Below are positions 7,783-15,567 of a stretch of DNA of 43,650 bases, piece after piece. A model generated the notes under the pieces. The model saw only the letters and a list, made by a program, of their open reading frames with translations. It did not search any database and was not told where the DNA came from. Made by a program: the position numbers and the translations under genes. Position 1 is the first letter of the stretch; the number at the start of each line of letters is the position of its first letter. Origin of the DNA: an uncultured Acidimicrobiales bacterium (GTDB lineage: Bacteria > Actinomycetota > Acidimicrobiia > Acidimicrobiales > SZUA-35); the NCBI GenBank assembly GCA_937930695.1, contig CALHCB010000010.1:1-43650 (forward strand), read 5' to 3'.

Positions 7783-10623
7783 TCAAGGCCGCTGCAGCGC
7801 CTCAGTAGCCAGCTGTGTACGCGATGAGGTGCCGAGCTTGGTGTAGACGTGATGAAGGTGAGATTCCACGGTTCGTCGGGACACGAACAGGTCGGTGGCG
7901 ATCTGCGCGTTGCTCTTGCCCGCCGCAACACCGGCGACCACTCGTTCTTCGGATTCAGTGAGCGAGTCCCAGCCAAAGGATGGTTTCTTTGGTCGATTCC
8001 GCTTTGGTTGTAGCCCAGAGGTCTCCAACCTTCGGCGAAGTCGTTGAAGATCTTCGACCGCACCGAGTCCGTCGAACAATTGTGTGGCGGTCTCCGCGGC
8101 GGCGCGTGCCCGCTGCTCGGAGCGTGATCCTCGCTGGTCACAAAGTGCAACGGCGAGGGCGGCGTGAGCGCCTGCCAGCTCCGGGGTCCGCCGCACGTCG
8201 GTAAGCAGGTCGATGGCCTCTGCCATTGGTCGATGGTCATGCTCAAGCTGCCCTCGAGCGATCAGCCCCGCTGCTCTCTCGCCCGGACTGGCCGATGGCA
8301 GCTTGCAGAGATCGGCGAGCCTGTAGCGGATCGAACGCGCAACATCGGGCCGCCCAGCCTCCTCGCAGAGGTTGGCCAACTCTGGCCCGAACTGGCGTTG
8401 CCTGACGAAGATGCCAAGGTCGGTGACGCCTCCAAATACCATCGAACCCAGCCCGATGGCGTCGTCGCTCCGACCAAGGTGGAAGCCGAGCATGGCCTGC
8501 TCGAAGAGCACAAGGTCAGCTCCTTGGCTGGCGTTATTGATAGCTGCCGCCCCTTCAGTGACGTGCCGTTGTGCTGCTTCGAGATCACCTCGTCGACGAG
8601 CCACATGGGAAAGACAGGCATGGGCGTAGGCATCGACCACGCGAACCCCGGTCTCGACCGAAAATGCCAGAACGGCTGAGGCCTCGGCTGATGCGTCGTC
8701 CCACAACCCAGCCAGCAACAGTTCAGTGGCGCGAGTGGCACTGAAGAGGGCCTGATCCCACGCCATGTTGAGTTGTCGGCCGATAGCCATACCGGCGTCG
8801 AGAGCGGCAAGTGACTCGGCGTGGCGATCGGCGAAAGAATTGACCTGACTGAGGAACATGTAGGGAACTTCGCGGTGACCCTCGAGCGCAGAACTGGCGT
8901 TGGCGCGGGCAACGGCCATCTCTGCAACCCGGATGGCCTCGAGATGATCACCTCGGAGCGAGGCAGCCAGACTGGTCACGTTGAGTAATCCGCATTCACC
9001 GCGTGGGGATGGTTCTGCCTCGCAGGCGATGGCAGCCCGATTTGCTTCGGCGAGAGCTTCGTCGACGTGCCCTGACATGATGTGGCACAACGCGAGATCC
9101 GCCCGCCGTAGTCCCGGGTTCGAGCACGAGGACGAACTCACTAGGTGCTCGAATGCCTGCACAGCTTCGTTGGTTCGACCGTGAAGAAGAAGGGCTTCGG
9201 CGTAGTTTTCCTCGATCTCGAGCCGTGTCGCCGGGTCGAGTTCTTGAGCGAGGAGTGTCTCGAACACGACGCTCGCGGTATCGATGTCGCCTCCCCATAC
9301 GTGAGCTTGGGAGAGGTGTCGTTGGATTTCGACAGATCGAGTTCCCGGATCGAGATCGAGGGCTAGTTCAAGGTAGGAAACTGCCGCGAGCGGATTCGCA
9401 ATCGCCAGAACTTTCCCGGCCTCGACCAGCGTTTCAATGGCCTCCGGATCACCGATGGTGGATCCTGCTTCGAGGTGCGCCGCGACCATCGGTGCTGGGG
9501 CCCTCCGGTCGCGAAGCGCTGTTGCCGCGGCGTGATGCAGCCCGAGTCGGAAACCTTCCGGAACGTCGAAGTACACCGCGTCTCGGACCAGATCGTGACG
9601 GAACCGAAGGGCCGCGCCCTGCTCCACCAACCACCCATCATCCAACAGTGGCCTGAGCAGTTTGAAGACGTCGGTCACCGGCTCACCAGACAATTCCACA
9701 AGGTCGCGCGGCTCGAACTCGACGCCGAGAACGGCCGCCAGCGTCACAAGGTCGAACACGTCTGCGCCGAAGGATCGAAAGGTGTCGAGGACCACTCGGT
9801 CGAAGGTCTGATCAGGAACCTCAACGGCAGCCTCCGCCACCCCGCTCATACGCGAGATGGAGCCCGTCTTCAGCAGCGAGGTCAGTAGCTCTACAACGAA
9901 GAGAGGATTGCCTCCGGTGCCTGCGAGCATTCGTTGTAGTCGAGCCCCAGGTCGACCGTCGATGAGTTGTGCTGCGAGTTCGAGGGCGGAGGCGAGCTCG
10001 AGCCCGACGAGATCGAGATGAATGGTCTCCGGGCTGGTGCGGCGTCGGAATTCGACCAGGTGGCGATGCCGGATCTGGGCGGTCGGCGGGCGAAACGCGG
10101 CGATCAGAACCACGGAGAATCCGTCGACACGATTGGCGATGGCCTCAACGGCACGGATGGTGGCCGCATCGGCCCATTGAAGATCGTCTATTGCGAGGAT
10201 GACCGGCCCCTCAGTCGAAGCAGCTTCTGCAGCCTCGACGATCCGGTCGATGATCGGAATGATGCGCGCCGGCGCAAATGGGGCAGGAGTCGGGCTGGAT
10301 TCGGTGAGAGCACTCAGTTCTTGTTCCAAGCCGTGGACGGCCGGGCTCTCGCCTCTGCTGGCTACCGAGCTGATCAGCGCGTCAAGGAGCGGGCCGAGCG
10401 GGCGGTCGAGGTCGTGGTCATGACACCGACCAATACCTGAGTGGAATCCGGCCTCGTCACCAAGGACGAGGGCTTCCTCCATCAGGCGGGTCTTCCCGAT
10501 TCCGGGTCCGCCCTCGATGAGGATCACCCGTCCCTGACCCGATGCTGCCGCGTCGATGGCCTGCCGCAATGTGTCACATTGGGCGGAGCGTCCCACAAGT
10601 CGGTTGTGTTTCTGTTTGCCCAC
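7783..10623 (-). CDS. LAL-type (large ATP-binding LuxR family) transcriptional regulator
   Basis: The 946-residue regulator is in the usual size range for the LAL/MalT-like class. The N-terminal AAA/STAND NTPase has Walker A GGPGIGKT (residues 38-45) and Walker B with VILAIDDLQWAD. The middle is a long TPR-like helical region rich in Ala/Leu. The last 65 residues are a GerE/LuxR helix-turn-helix (LTESEERVVAGVAAGKSNAQIATDLFVSRRTVESHL). It starts with GTG at 10623. It sits directly upstream of, and in the same direction as, the acidic/DUF6529/cupredoxin/lipoprotein operon, with a perfect palindrome between, so it most likely controls that operon. The inducer is unknown. It diverges from the ECF sigma gene across 248 bp. 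Confidence 0.93.
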   Translation of the reverse strand: MGKQKHNRLVGRSAQCDTLRQAIDAAASGQGRVILIEGGPGIGKTRLMEEALVLGDEAGFHSGIGRCHDHDLDRPLGPLLDALISSVASRGESPAVHGLEQELSALTESSPTPAPFAPARIIPIIDRIVEAAEAASTEGPVILAIDDLQWADAATIRAVEAIANRVDGFSVVLIAAFRPPTAQIRHRHLVEFRRRTSPETIHLDLVGLELASALELAAQLIDGRPGARLQRMLAGTGGNPLFVVELLTSLLKTGSISRMSGVAEAAVEVPDQTFDRVVLDTFRSFGADVFDLVTLAAVLGVEFEPRDLVELSGEPVTDVFKLLRPLLDDGWLVEQGAALRFRHDLVRDAVYFDVPEGFRLGLHHAAATALRDRRAPAPMVAAHLEAGSTIGDPEAIETLVEAGKVLAIANPLAAVSYLELALDLDPGTRSVEIQRHLSQAHVWGGDIDTASVVFETLLAQELDPATRLEIEENYAEALLLHGRTNEAVQAFEHLVSSSSCSNPGLRRADLALCHIMSGHVDEALAEANRAAIACEAEPSPRGECGLLNVTSLAASLRGDHLEAIRVAEMAVARANASSALEGHREVPYMFLSQVNSFADRHAESLAALDAGMAIGRQLNMAWDQALFSATRATELLLAGLWDDASAEASAVLAFSVETGVRVVDAYAHACLSHVARRRGDLEAAQRHVTEGAAAINNASQGADLVLFEQAMLGFHLGRSDDAIGLGSMVFGGVTDLGIFVRQRQFGPELANLCEEAGRPDVARSIRYRLADLCKLPSASPGERAAGLIARGQLEHDHRPMAEAIDLLTDVRRTPELAGAHAALAVALCDQRGSRSEQRARAAAETATQLFDGLGAVEDLQRLRRRLETSGLQPKRNRPKKPSFGWDSLTESEERVVAGVAAGKSNAQIATDLFVSRRTVESHLHHVYTKLGTSSRTQLATEALQRP

Positions 10624-10710
10624 TGATGGCGAGGCTAATACTCATCGGGCCAGCCGGTCAGCCCGCAAGTAGCGATCCGGTTGCTGTCTGGTTCGCTGGG
10701 CAGAGATGGC

Positions 10711-10728
10711 GTGCGACGAGCCTCGCAC
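10711..10728. promoter_or_regulatory. 18-bp imperfect dyad in divergent LAL/sigma promoter region
   Basis: GTGCGA (10711-10716) and TCGCAC (10723-10728) form an inverted repeat with a 6-bp spacer, centred about 97 bp before the LAL start and about 152 bp before the sigma start. It may be an operator or a hairpin; its sequence differs from the 7743 palindrome. Confidence 0.35.
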
Positions 10729-10749
10729 CCGTTGGCTCGAGGAGTCCGA

Positions 10750-10795
10750 CCGGAGGATCTCACAGCCAGTGGCCGGGGGCGGTCAGACGCTGGCG
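10750..10795 (+). repeat. intergenic repeat element, copy B
   Basis: The first 18 bases (10750-10767) are identical to copy A; then come TGGCC (10770-10774), a 6-base spacer and GGTCAGACGC (10781-10790) ending CTGGC. GTCAG and CTGGC can form a small hairpin. Upstream pairing is kept as in copy A: GGCT 10734-10737 with AGCC 10764-10767, GAG 10742-10744 with CTC 10759-10761, and TCC 10745-10747 with GGA 10755-10757. It lies in the divergent region, 127-172 bp before the LAL start, the same distance that copy A lies from the GT4 start, and 77-122 bp before the sigma start. Confidence 0.7.
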
Positions 10796-10801
10796 TAGGC
10801 C

Positions 10802-10828
10802 GAACGGCTCATTCATGCCGATTCGTCG
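10802..10828 (+). promoter_or_regulatory. possible ECF-type promoter of the sigma gene
   Basis: GAAC (10802-10805) is followed after 18 bases by CGTCG (10824-10828), about 44 bp before the sigma start at 10872. The pattern is compatible with autoregulation by an ECF sigma factor, but the spacer is long and the match is short. Confidence 0.25.
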
Positions 10829-10871
10829 CCGACGGGTAAACGCCGCCGGGGGTCTGCGGTGTGTGAGAGGT

Positions 10872-11420
10872 ATGGACAGGATGGAACAGATCGTGAGCAA
10901 CCTCACGAACGTTGACCGGGAGAACTTCAGTGCGTTCTACGCACGGGAGTTCGTCGCCATGGTCAGCCTGGCGGCGTCGGTTTCCGGCGACGCATCCATC
11001 GCCGAAGATTTGGCCCAGGAAGCGTTCCACAAGGCGAGCGATCGCTGGAGCGAGATCAGTAACTATGACAAGCCCGGAACATGGGTGCGTCGGGTGGTGA
11101 TCAACCTCGGACTGAATCGTAAGCGTCGAATCGCCAGAGAGGCTGCAGCCATACTGCGGCTTCAACCGGCGGGCGTCGCTTGTTTGCCAAGCGAGCCCGA
11201 CCCTGAGGTCTGGGACGCCGTGGCCAAGCTGCCTGGAAAACAGCGTGCCGCCGTGGCGCTCTTCTACCAAGAGGATCGCTCCGCAGCCGAGATCGCAGAG
11301 ATTCTCGAATGCACCGAGTCAACGGCTCGAGCCCACCTGTTCAAAGCACGGACCACGCTCGCTCGCTTGCTGGGCGAAACGGCCGGCAATGAACCCAATC
11401 AACTCGTTCCCGCCGAGTGA
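10872..11420 (+). CDS. ECF-type RNA polymerase sigma factor
   Basis: From ATG 10872 the product has 182 residues. Region 2 is seen in FYAREFVAMVSLAASVSGD followed by AEDLAQEAFHKASDRW and the WVRRVVINLGLNRKRR segment. Region 4 is LPGKQRAAVALFYQEDRSAAEIAEIL followed by CTESTARAHLFKARTTL with its helix-turn-helix. There is no extra C-terminal domain. The frame is open upstream to 10542, but that part overlaps the divergent promoter region and repeat copy B. An alternative ATG lies three codons downstream. It is followed after 13 bp by a membrane protein that is probably its regulator, so the pair likely responds to an envelope signal (inference). Confidence 0.92.
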   Translation: MDRMEQIVSNLTNVDRENFSAFYAREFVAMVSLAASVSGDASIAEDLAQEAFHKASDRWSEISNYDKPGTWVRRVVINLGLNRKRRIAREAAAILRLQPAGVACLPSEPDPEVWDAVAKLPGKQRAAVALFYQEDRSAAEIAEILECTESTARAHLFKARTTLARLLGETAGNEPNQLVPAE

Positions 11421-11433
11421 TGAAAGGACTGAC

Positions 11434-12819
11434 ATGACTCTTGATGACCGCATGCAGACCGCATTCAACGACCGAATTCACTTGCTGGAGACCACCATGA
11501 CCACACCCCCAACCTTCGACCCATCACCTGCCACCGGCGGAATGCACCTGTTCAGCGCGCTGACTCCATGGATTGCTGGAGCAGCAGCGATGCTGGCACT
11601 CGGTGTCGGATTCTCCGCCATGCGCGGCGGAGACGACGCGGTCGTGATCGCTGATCAAACGACAACCACCACGGAATCCGCAGAGGTCGTCGAGAGCTCT
11701 GCCCCGTCGAGCACCGTCTCAACAGATGCCCCCTCGACGACAGCTGCCCCATCGACAACTGCCCCAGGCGGGTCAACCACTCTTCCTGCGACGTCAGCCT
11801 CGACGTGCTCCGGGGTCGGCTACGCCGTCGCCATGCCCGCTGGTTGGTTCCACGACAATTGCGAAACGTTCAGTCCGGCAGCGATTCCTGCTCCCGGCCC
11901 GTTCGAGTTCAGGCCGGAGATTGACCTCGCCTACACGACGTCCGAGGACTATGCGCAAGCCGTCGTTCGAATCAACTCGACCCTCACCGTTCTGTCCTCG
12001 ACGCCGACCACGGTTGATGGCCTGGATGCCACGATCTTCGTCGTGGAAGAAGAGTGGTTCGATATCGGCGAGCGCACCGTTTACGTCGTCGATGGCGGGG
12101 CTGGAGTTTTCTTCGCCTCGGGCAATGAGCTCGTTGACAGCAGTGCGGTGTTCTCCGACCGGGCCTCTCATTACGCAGCGACGGTGGTGGTCCTGGAAGC
12201 CATGATGGCAACGGTGGATGTGGCGTACGCCGCGCCGGCCCAGAAGATCGCTGCCGCTTGTACCACCCCCTCGCTCACGAACCCCTCCGTTGGTCCGAGC
12301 ATCCAGGTGGACATCGACGGCGACGGCCAACTCGACACAGTCGACATGGTTCACCACACCGCTGGTGTGAGCATCGTGATCGATGCGGGTGCGAATGGCT
12401 TCTACACCGGCCAGCTCGCGAGTAGCGACCCGGCCCATGTCTCGAACGATGTCGTTGCCGTGGATCTCGATGGGGACGGCGTGAGCGAGATCCTGGCCAG
12501 CGCCCAATCGGGCCCGGCCGGTAACTCCTATGAATCCTTCTTCCTCAATGGGTGTGACCTTGATCCAATCGGTGGAGCGACTCCAGCGTTGGTGCAACGA
12601 GCATCAGCGGTGAACGTCAATAGCTTCGAGTGCAACTTCGGGGCGCATGGCACCGTGCAGCTCGACACATCAGAAGCGGTGTACAACAACGCCACGAGTG
12701 AGTACGACCACAGCAGTGAGACCTTCCAGTTCGATGGCGCAGCGTGGGTCTCACTTGCCACCTCAGCATCGACATCACCAAACCCGACGCAGTTGAGCGG
12801 TCCGACCAGCTGCGCCTGA
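11434..12819 (+). CDS. membrane protein with DxDxDG repeats, probable ECF sigma regulator
   Basis: The 461-residue protein has a cytoplasmic N-terminus of about 45 residues, one membrane helix (WIAGAAAMLALGVGF), a Ser/Thr/Pro-rich linker of about 60 residues and a long outside domain. Two FG-GAP/EF-hand-like motifs, VDIDGDGQLDTVD and VDLDGDGVSEILA, suggest calcium-binding or propeller-type folds. Six Cys outside could form disulfides. No zinc anti-sigma HxxxCxxC motif is seen. Start ATG 11434 has AAAGGA upstream and lies 13 bp after the sigma stop, the usual position of an anti-sigma factor. Role as sigma regulator is inferred from position and topology; the outside domain is otherwise unrecognised. 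Confidence 0.75.
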   Translation: MTLDDRMQTAFNDRIHLLETTMTTPPTFDPSPATGGMHLFSALTPWIAGAAAMLALGVGFSAMRGGDDAVVIADQTTTTTESAEVVESSAPSSTVSTDAPSTTAAPSTTAPGGSTTLPATSASTCSGVGYAVAMPAGWFHDNCETFSPAAIPAPGPFEFRPEIDLAYTTSEDYAQAVVRINSTLTVLSSTPTTVDGLDATIFVVEEEWFDIGERTVYVVDGGAGVFFASGNELVDSSAVFSDRASHYAATVVVLEAMMATVDVAYAAPAQKIAAACTTPSLTNPSVGPSIQVDIDGDGQLDTVDMVHHTAGVSIVIDAGANGFYTGQLASSDPAHVSNDVVAVDLDGDGVSEILASAQSGPAGNSYESFFLNGCDLDPIGGATPALVQRASAVNVNSFECNFGAHGTVQLDTSEAVYNNATSEYDHSSETFQFDGAAWVSLATSASTSPNPTQLSGPTSCA

Positions 12820-12829
12820 TGAGTCGCGC

Positions 12830-12872
12830 AGGATCTCACTTCCGGCGGTTGCTCGCGCCAGACTCTGGCGGC
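12830..12872 (+). repeat. intergenic repeat element, degenerate copy C
   Basis: AGGATCTCAC (12830-12839) matches the core of copies A and B. It is followed by GGCGG and then GCCAGACTCTGGC (12857-12869), a perfect small hairpin in the position of the GTCAGACGCTGGC hairpin of copy B. It lies 10 bp after the stop of the DxDxDG membrane protein and 54 bp before the oxidoreductase start, in the same orientation as A and B. Confidence 0.5.
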
Positions 12873-12925
12873 GGAGCGCACCCGCTTGACGCAACGACTT
12901 GAAGTAGCGAGAGGACACCACAATC

Positions 12926-13906
12926 GTGGAGAGCGAGACCCTGGAGATCCACCACGGAGTTGGCATCATCGGCCTTGGAGCCGTTGGCCGACGTTTCGTC
13001 GAGCAGTTCGGACTGCACAACAGCTTCCGAGTGGAAGCGGTGTGGGATCTCTCGACAGCTGCATGTCAGTCTGCGGCCACCGATTTCGACGTATTCGTTG
13101 CCGAGTCAGCGGCCGACGTCGTGGGACTCGATGCGGTTGATCTTGTCTACATCGCTGTGCCGCCGCTGTTCCACGAACAGTACGTCGACATGGTGGTGGC
13201 AGCCGGCAAGACCGTGTTCTGTGAAAAGCCACTTGGTGTTGATGGGCCGGCTTCTTCGGCCATGGTTGACCGGGTCGCTGCAAGCGGGGTGAATGCCGCA
13301 GTCAACTTTGTCTTCGGAAGCGCACCTGGTGCCGCTGAACTCGGTCGCTTGATCGACGACGGAGCCGCAGGGAACATCGTTGGCGCCGAGCTGCGACTGC
13401 ACTTCGCAGAATGGCCCCGGCCCTTCCAGGCGGATGCGCTCTGGCTACGAGATCGGGATCAGGGTGGTTGGGTGCGTGAGGTGGTCTCGCACTTTGTCTT
13501 TCTCGCCGATCGGATCTTTGGTCCGGGCGTCGTCACCAACTGTTCCGTCGTCTATCCGGACGATGGCACCTCAGAACAAGCTGTGTCGGCCGCGGTCACG
13601 TTCGGTGACACGCAGTTGACGATCGCGGCGTCCAGCGATGCCTGTGGCCCCGACGAAGTCGAGTTCATCGTGTGGGGCTCGGCGCGATCGTTCCGTTTGT
13701 CGGACTGGTATCGGCTGCGGTCATCCGACGGTGGCCAGTGGGAAGACGTGCTTCCCCAGGACGCGATTGGCGGCCCGGCGGCGTACGCCGCGCAACTTGG
13801 CCAGGTTGCCAACCTGGTCGGAGGCGAAGCACACACGCTGGCCACCTTCGAGGCCGGCCTGCGTGTGCAGGAGTTGGTCGAGTCGCTTCTGGACACCCCG
13901 GCGTGA
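12926..13906 (+). CDS. Gfo/Idh/MocA-family NAD(P)-dependent oxidoreductase
   Basis: The 326-residue protein starts with GTG and has a Rossmann fold at its N-terminus: GVGIIGLGAVGRRF with G-x-G-x-x-G at residues 16-21. The family's catalytic EKP motif follows in VFCEKPLGVDGP, and the C-terminal alpha/beta domain has the family's typical layout. These enzymes act on sugars, inositols or related polyols; the substrate cannot be assigned. GAGGA lies 10 bp before the start. Its TGA overlaps the GTG of the deacylase gene in a GTGA junction (13903-13906), so the two are co-translated, though no functional link is obvious. Confidence 0.88.
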   Translation: MESETLEIHHGVGIIGLGAVGRRFVEQFGLHNSFRVEAVWDLSTAACQSAATDFDVFVAESAADVVGLDAVDLVYIAVPPLFHEQYVDMVVAAGKTVFCEKPLGVDGPASSAMVDRVAASGVNAAVNFVFGSAPGAAELGRLIDDGAAGNIVGAELRLHFAEWPRPFQADALWLRDRDQGGWVREVVSHFVFLADRIFGPGVVTNCSVVYPDDGTSEQAVSAAVTFGDTQLTIAASSDACGPDEVEFIVWGSARSFRLSDWYRLRSSDGGQWEDVLPQDAIGGPAAYAAQLGQVANLVGGEAHTLATFEAGLRVQELVESLLDTPA

Positions 13907-14340
13907 GGGCAGTTGTCCAGCGGGCCGCGCATGCGGCGGTGACCGTGGACGACACAGTGATCGGTCAGATCGGCCCTGGTTTGTGCGTGCTCGTGGGCAT
14001 CGCTCCTGATGACACAACCGAGGACGCCGACAAGCTTGCGGCCAAGTTGTGGAAGCTGCGGATCTTTGAGGATGACGAAGGGAAGATGAACCGATCTGTT
14101 GCTGACGTCTCGGGTGAGCTGCTGATCATCAGCCAGTTCACCCTCTACGGCGACGCCCAGAAAGGGAATCGTCCTTCGTTCATGGGAGCAGCCAGGCCAG
14201 AGTTGGCAGAGCCGCTGATCGAGCGAGTGCAGGAGCAGTTGCGTTCGCTCGGAGCAACAGTTGCGACGGGCCGATTTGGGGCCGATATGAAGGTGGACCT
14301 TCGCAACGATGGACCGGTGACGATTCTGCTGGAACTATGA
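13903..14340 (+). CDS. dtd: D-aminoacyl-tRNA deacylase
   Basis: The 145-residue enzyme is full length for Dtd. It begins VRAVVQRAAHAAVTVD (GTG start), and carries the two signatures of the family: SQFTL (residues 77-81) and the Gly-cisPro loop NDGPVT (135-140). It removes D-amino acids (and glycine) wrongly attached to tRNA in the cytoplasm, acting as a homodimer with the two motifs meeting across the interface. The GTG start is set by the 4-base overlap with the oxidoreductase stop; the frame continues upstream but inside that gene. The mftD gene follows after 18 bp, so the three may be one transcript. Confidence 0.95.
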   Translation: MRAVVQRAAHAAVTVDDTVIGQIGPGLCVLVGIAPDDTTEDADKLAAKLWKLRIFEDDEGKMNRSVADVSGELLIISQFTLYGDAQKGNRPSFMGAARPELAEPLIERVQEQLRSLGATVATGRFGADMKVDLRNDGPVTILLEL

Positions 14341-14358
14341 GGGCCGTAGAGTAACGGC

Positions 14359-15567
14359 ATGACTTCGTTGGTTGTACGGGCGCGTGAACTCAATCCCTGG
14401 GCTCAAAATCCCTGGTTCGAAACCGTAGCTGTCGCCCAGGAACGTGCTCGAAAGCGTCTCCCCGCATCGGTCTACGGAGCCCTGATTGCCGGCGCCGAAG
14501 CCGGCATCTCCAAGGACGACAACACAGCGGCCTTCAACGAGTTGGGCTTCCGCACCGTGACGGCAGGTCAATCGCCAAAGCGCGAGATGGCAACGACGGT
14601 GATGGGCCAGCCAGCGTCGATGCCGGTAATGATCTCGCCCACAGGAGTCCAGGCTGTTCACCCTGATGGCGAGGTTGCCGTCGCTCGGGCGTCTGCCGCT
14701 CGTGGGATCCCTATGGGGTTGAGCTCGTTCTCGAGCAAACCCATGGCGCAAGTGATCGAGGCCAATCCTCAAACGATGTTTCAGATCTATTGGGCGGGCG
14801 ACAAAGAATCGATGGTCGCTCGCATGGATCGAGCGAAAGCGGCGGGCGCCATCGGATTGATCCTTACCCTCGATTGGTCGTTCTCTCATGGGCGCGATTG
14901 GGGTAGCCCTGCCATTCCGCAGTCCATCGACCTCAAGACCGCGATGGCCCATGCCCCCGAGGTAGCACTTCGGCCGCAATGGCTCGCCGATTGGGTTCGG
15001 TCGGGGTCCTTGCCTGATCTCACGGTCCCGAACTTCGCCACTGATCCGAACGCCCCAACCCCGGGATTCTTCGAGGCATACGGCACGTGGATGGGGACAC
15101 CGCCACCAACCTGGGAAGACGTTGCATGGCTGCGGGAACGGTGGGATGGCCCGTTCATGGTCAAGGGTGTGCATCGTGCTGACGAAGCTCGTAATGCGGT
15201 GCAAGCCGGCGTGACCGCCATTTCGGTGTCGAACCACGGCGGCAACAACGTTGATGGCGCCGTTGCCCCGATCCGTGTGCTCGGCGAGATCGTTGCTGAG
15301 GTCGGGACTGAAATCGAAGTGGTGATGGACGGAGGGATTCGACGGGGCAGCGATGTTGTCAAGGCCGTCGCCCTCGGGGCCCGAGCGGTTCTGATCGGAC
15401 GGGCCTATCTGTGGGGTTTGGCAGCGAACGGACAAGCGGGCGTGGAGAACGTTCTCGACATCCTTCGCGGCGGTATCGAGGCAACCATGCTCGGTTTGGG
15501 CAAAGAGTCGATCGATGAGCTCTCGCCCAACGACCTCGTGATACCCGCTGGCTTCAGTCCTTCGTAG
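14359..15567 (+). CDS. mftD: MftD-like FMN-dependent alpha-hydroxy-acid oxidase (pre-mycofactocin synthase type)
   Basis: The 402-residue protein is an FMN-dependent lactate-oxidase-family TIM barrel. It agrees closely with mycobacterial MftD as I remember it: WFETVAVAQERARKRLP near the start, ISPTGVQAVHPDGEVAVARA, DWSFSHGRDWGSP, GTPPPTWEDVAWLRE and GRAYLWGLAANGQAGVENVL. The catalytic His is His293 in SNHGGNN, where ordinary family members have Arg after the glycines. MftD oxidatively deaminates the peptide-derived precursor to give the redox cofactor pre-mycofactocin. No mftA, B, C, E or F is in the window, so the gene stands outside its usual cluster. Its last 14 bases overlap the converging lnt stop. 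Confidence 0.85.
   Translation: MTSLVVRARELNPWAQNPWFETVAVAQERARKRLPASVYGALIAGAEAGISKDDNTAAFNELGFRTVTAGQSPKREMATTVMGQPASMPVMISPTGVQAVHPDGEVAVARASAARGIPMGLSSFSSKPMAQVIEANPQTMFQIYWAGDKESMVARMDRAKAAGAIGLILTLDWSFSHGRDWGSPAIPQSIDLKTAMAHAPEVALRPQWLADWVRSGSLPDLTVPNFATDPNAPTPGFFEAYGTWMGTPPPTWEDVAWLRERWDGPFMVKGVHRADEARNAVQAGVTAISVSNHGGNNVDGAVAPIRVLGEIVAEVGTEIEVVMDGGIRRGSDVVKAVALGARAVLIGRAYLWGLAANGQAGVENVLDILRGGIEATMLGLGKESIDELSPNDLVIPAGFSPS

Noticed and set aside
10542-10871. 110-residue N-terminal extension of the first ECF sigma factor
   Set aside because: The extension has no sigma homology and crosses the divergent promoter, the dyad and repeat copy B.
4814-12872. Integron attC sites as explanation for repeat copies A, B and C
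   Set aside because: No GTTRRRY/RYYYAAC core sites are at the ends, the intervals hold several genes each, and no integrase is in the window.
14411-14425. GGTTCGAA-type T-loop sequences suggesting tRNA genes
   Set aside because: This and similar hits near 2018 and 23300 lie inside well-supported coding frames and have no acceptor-stem partner.
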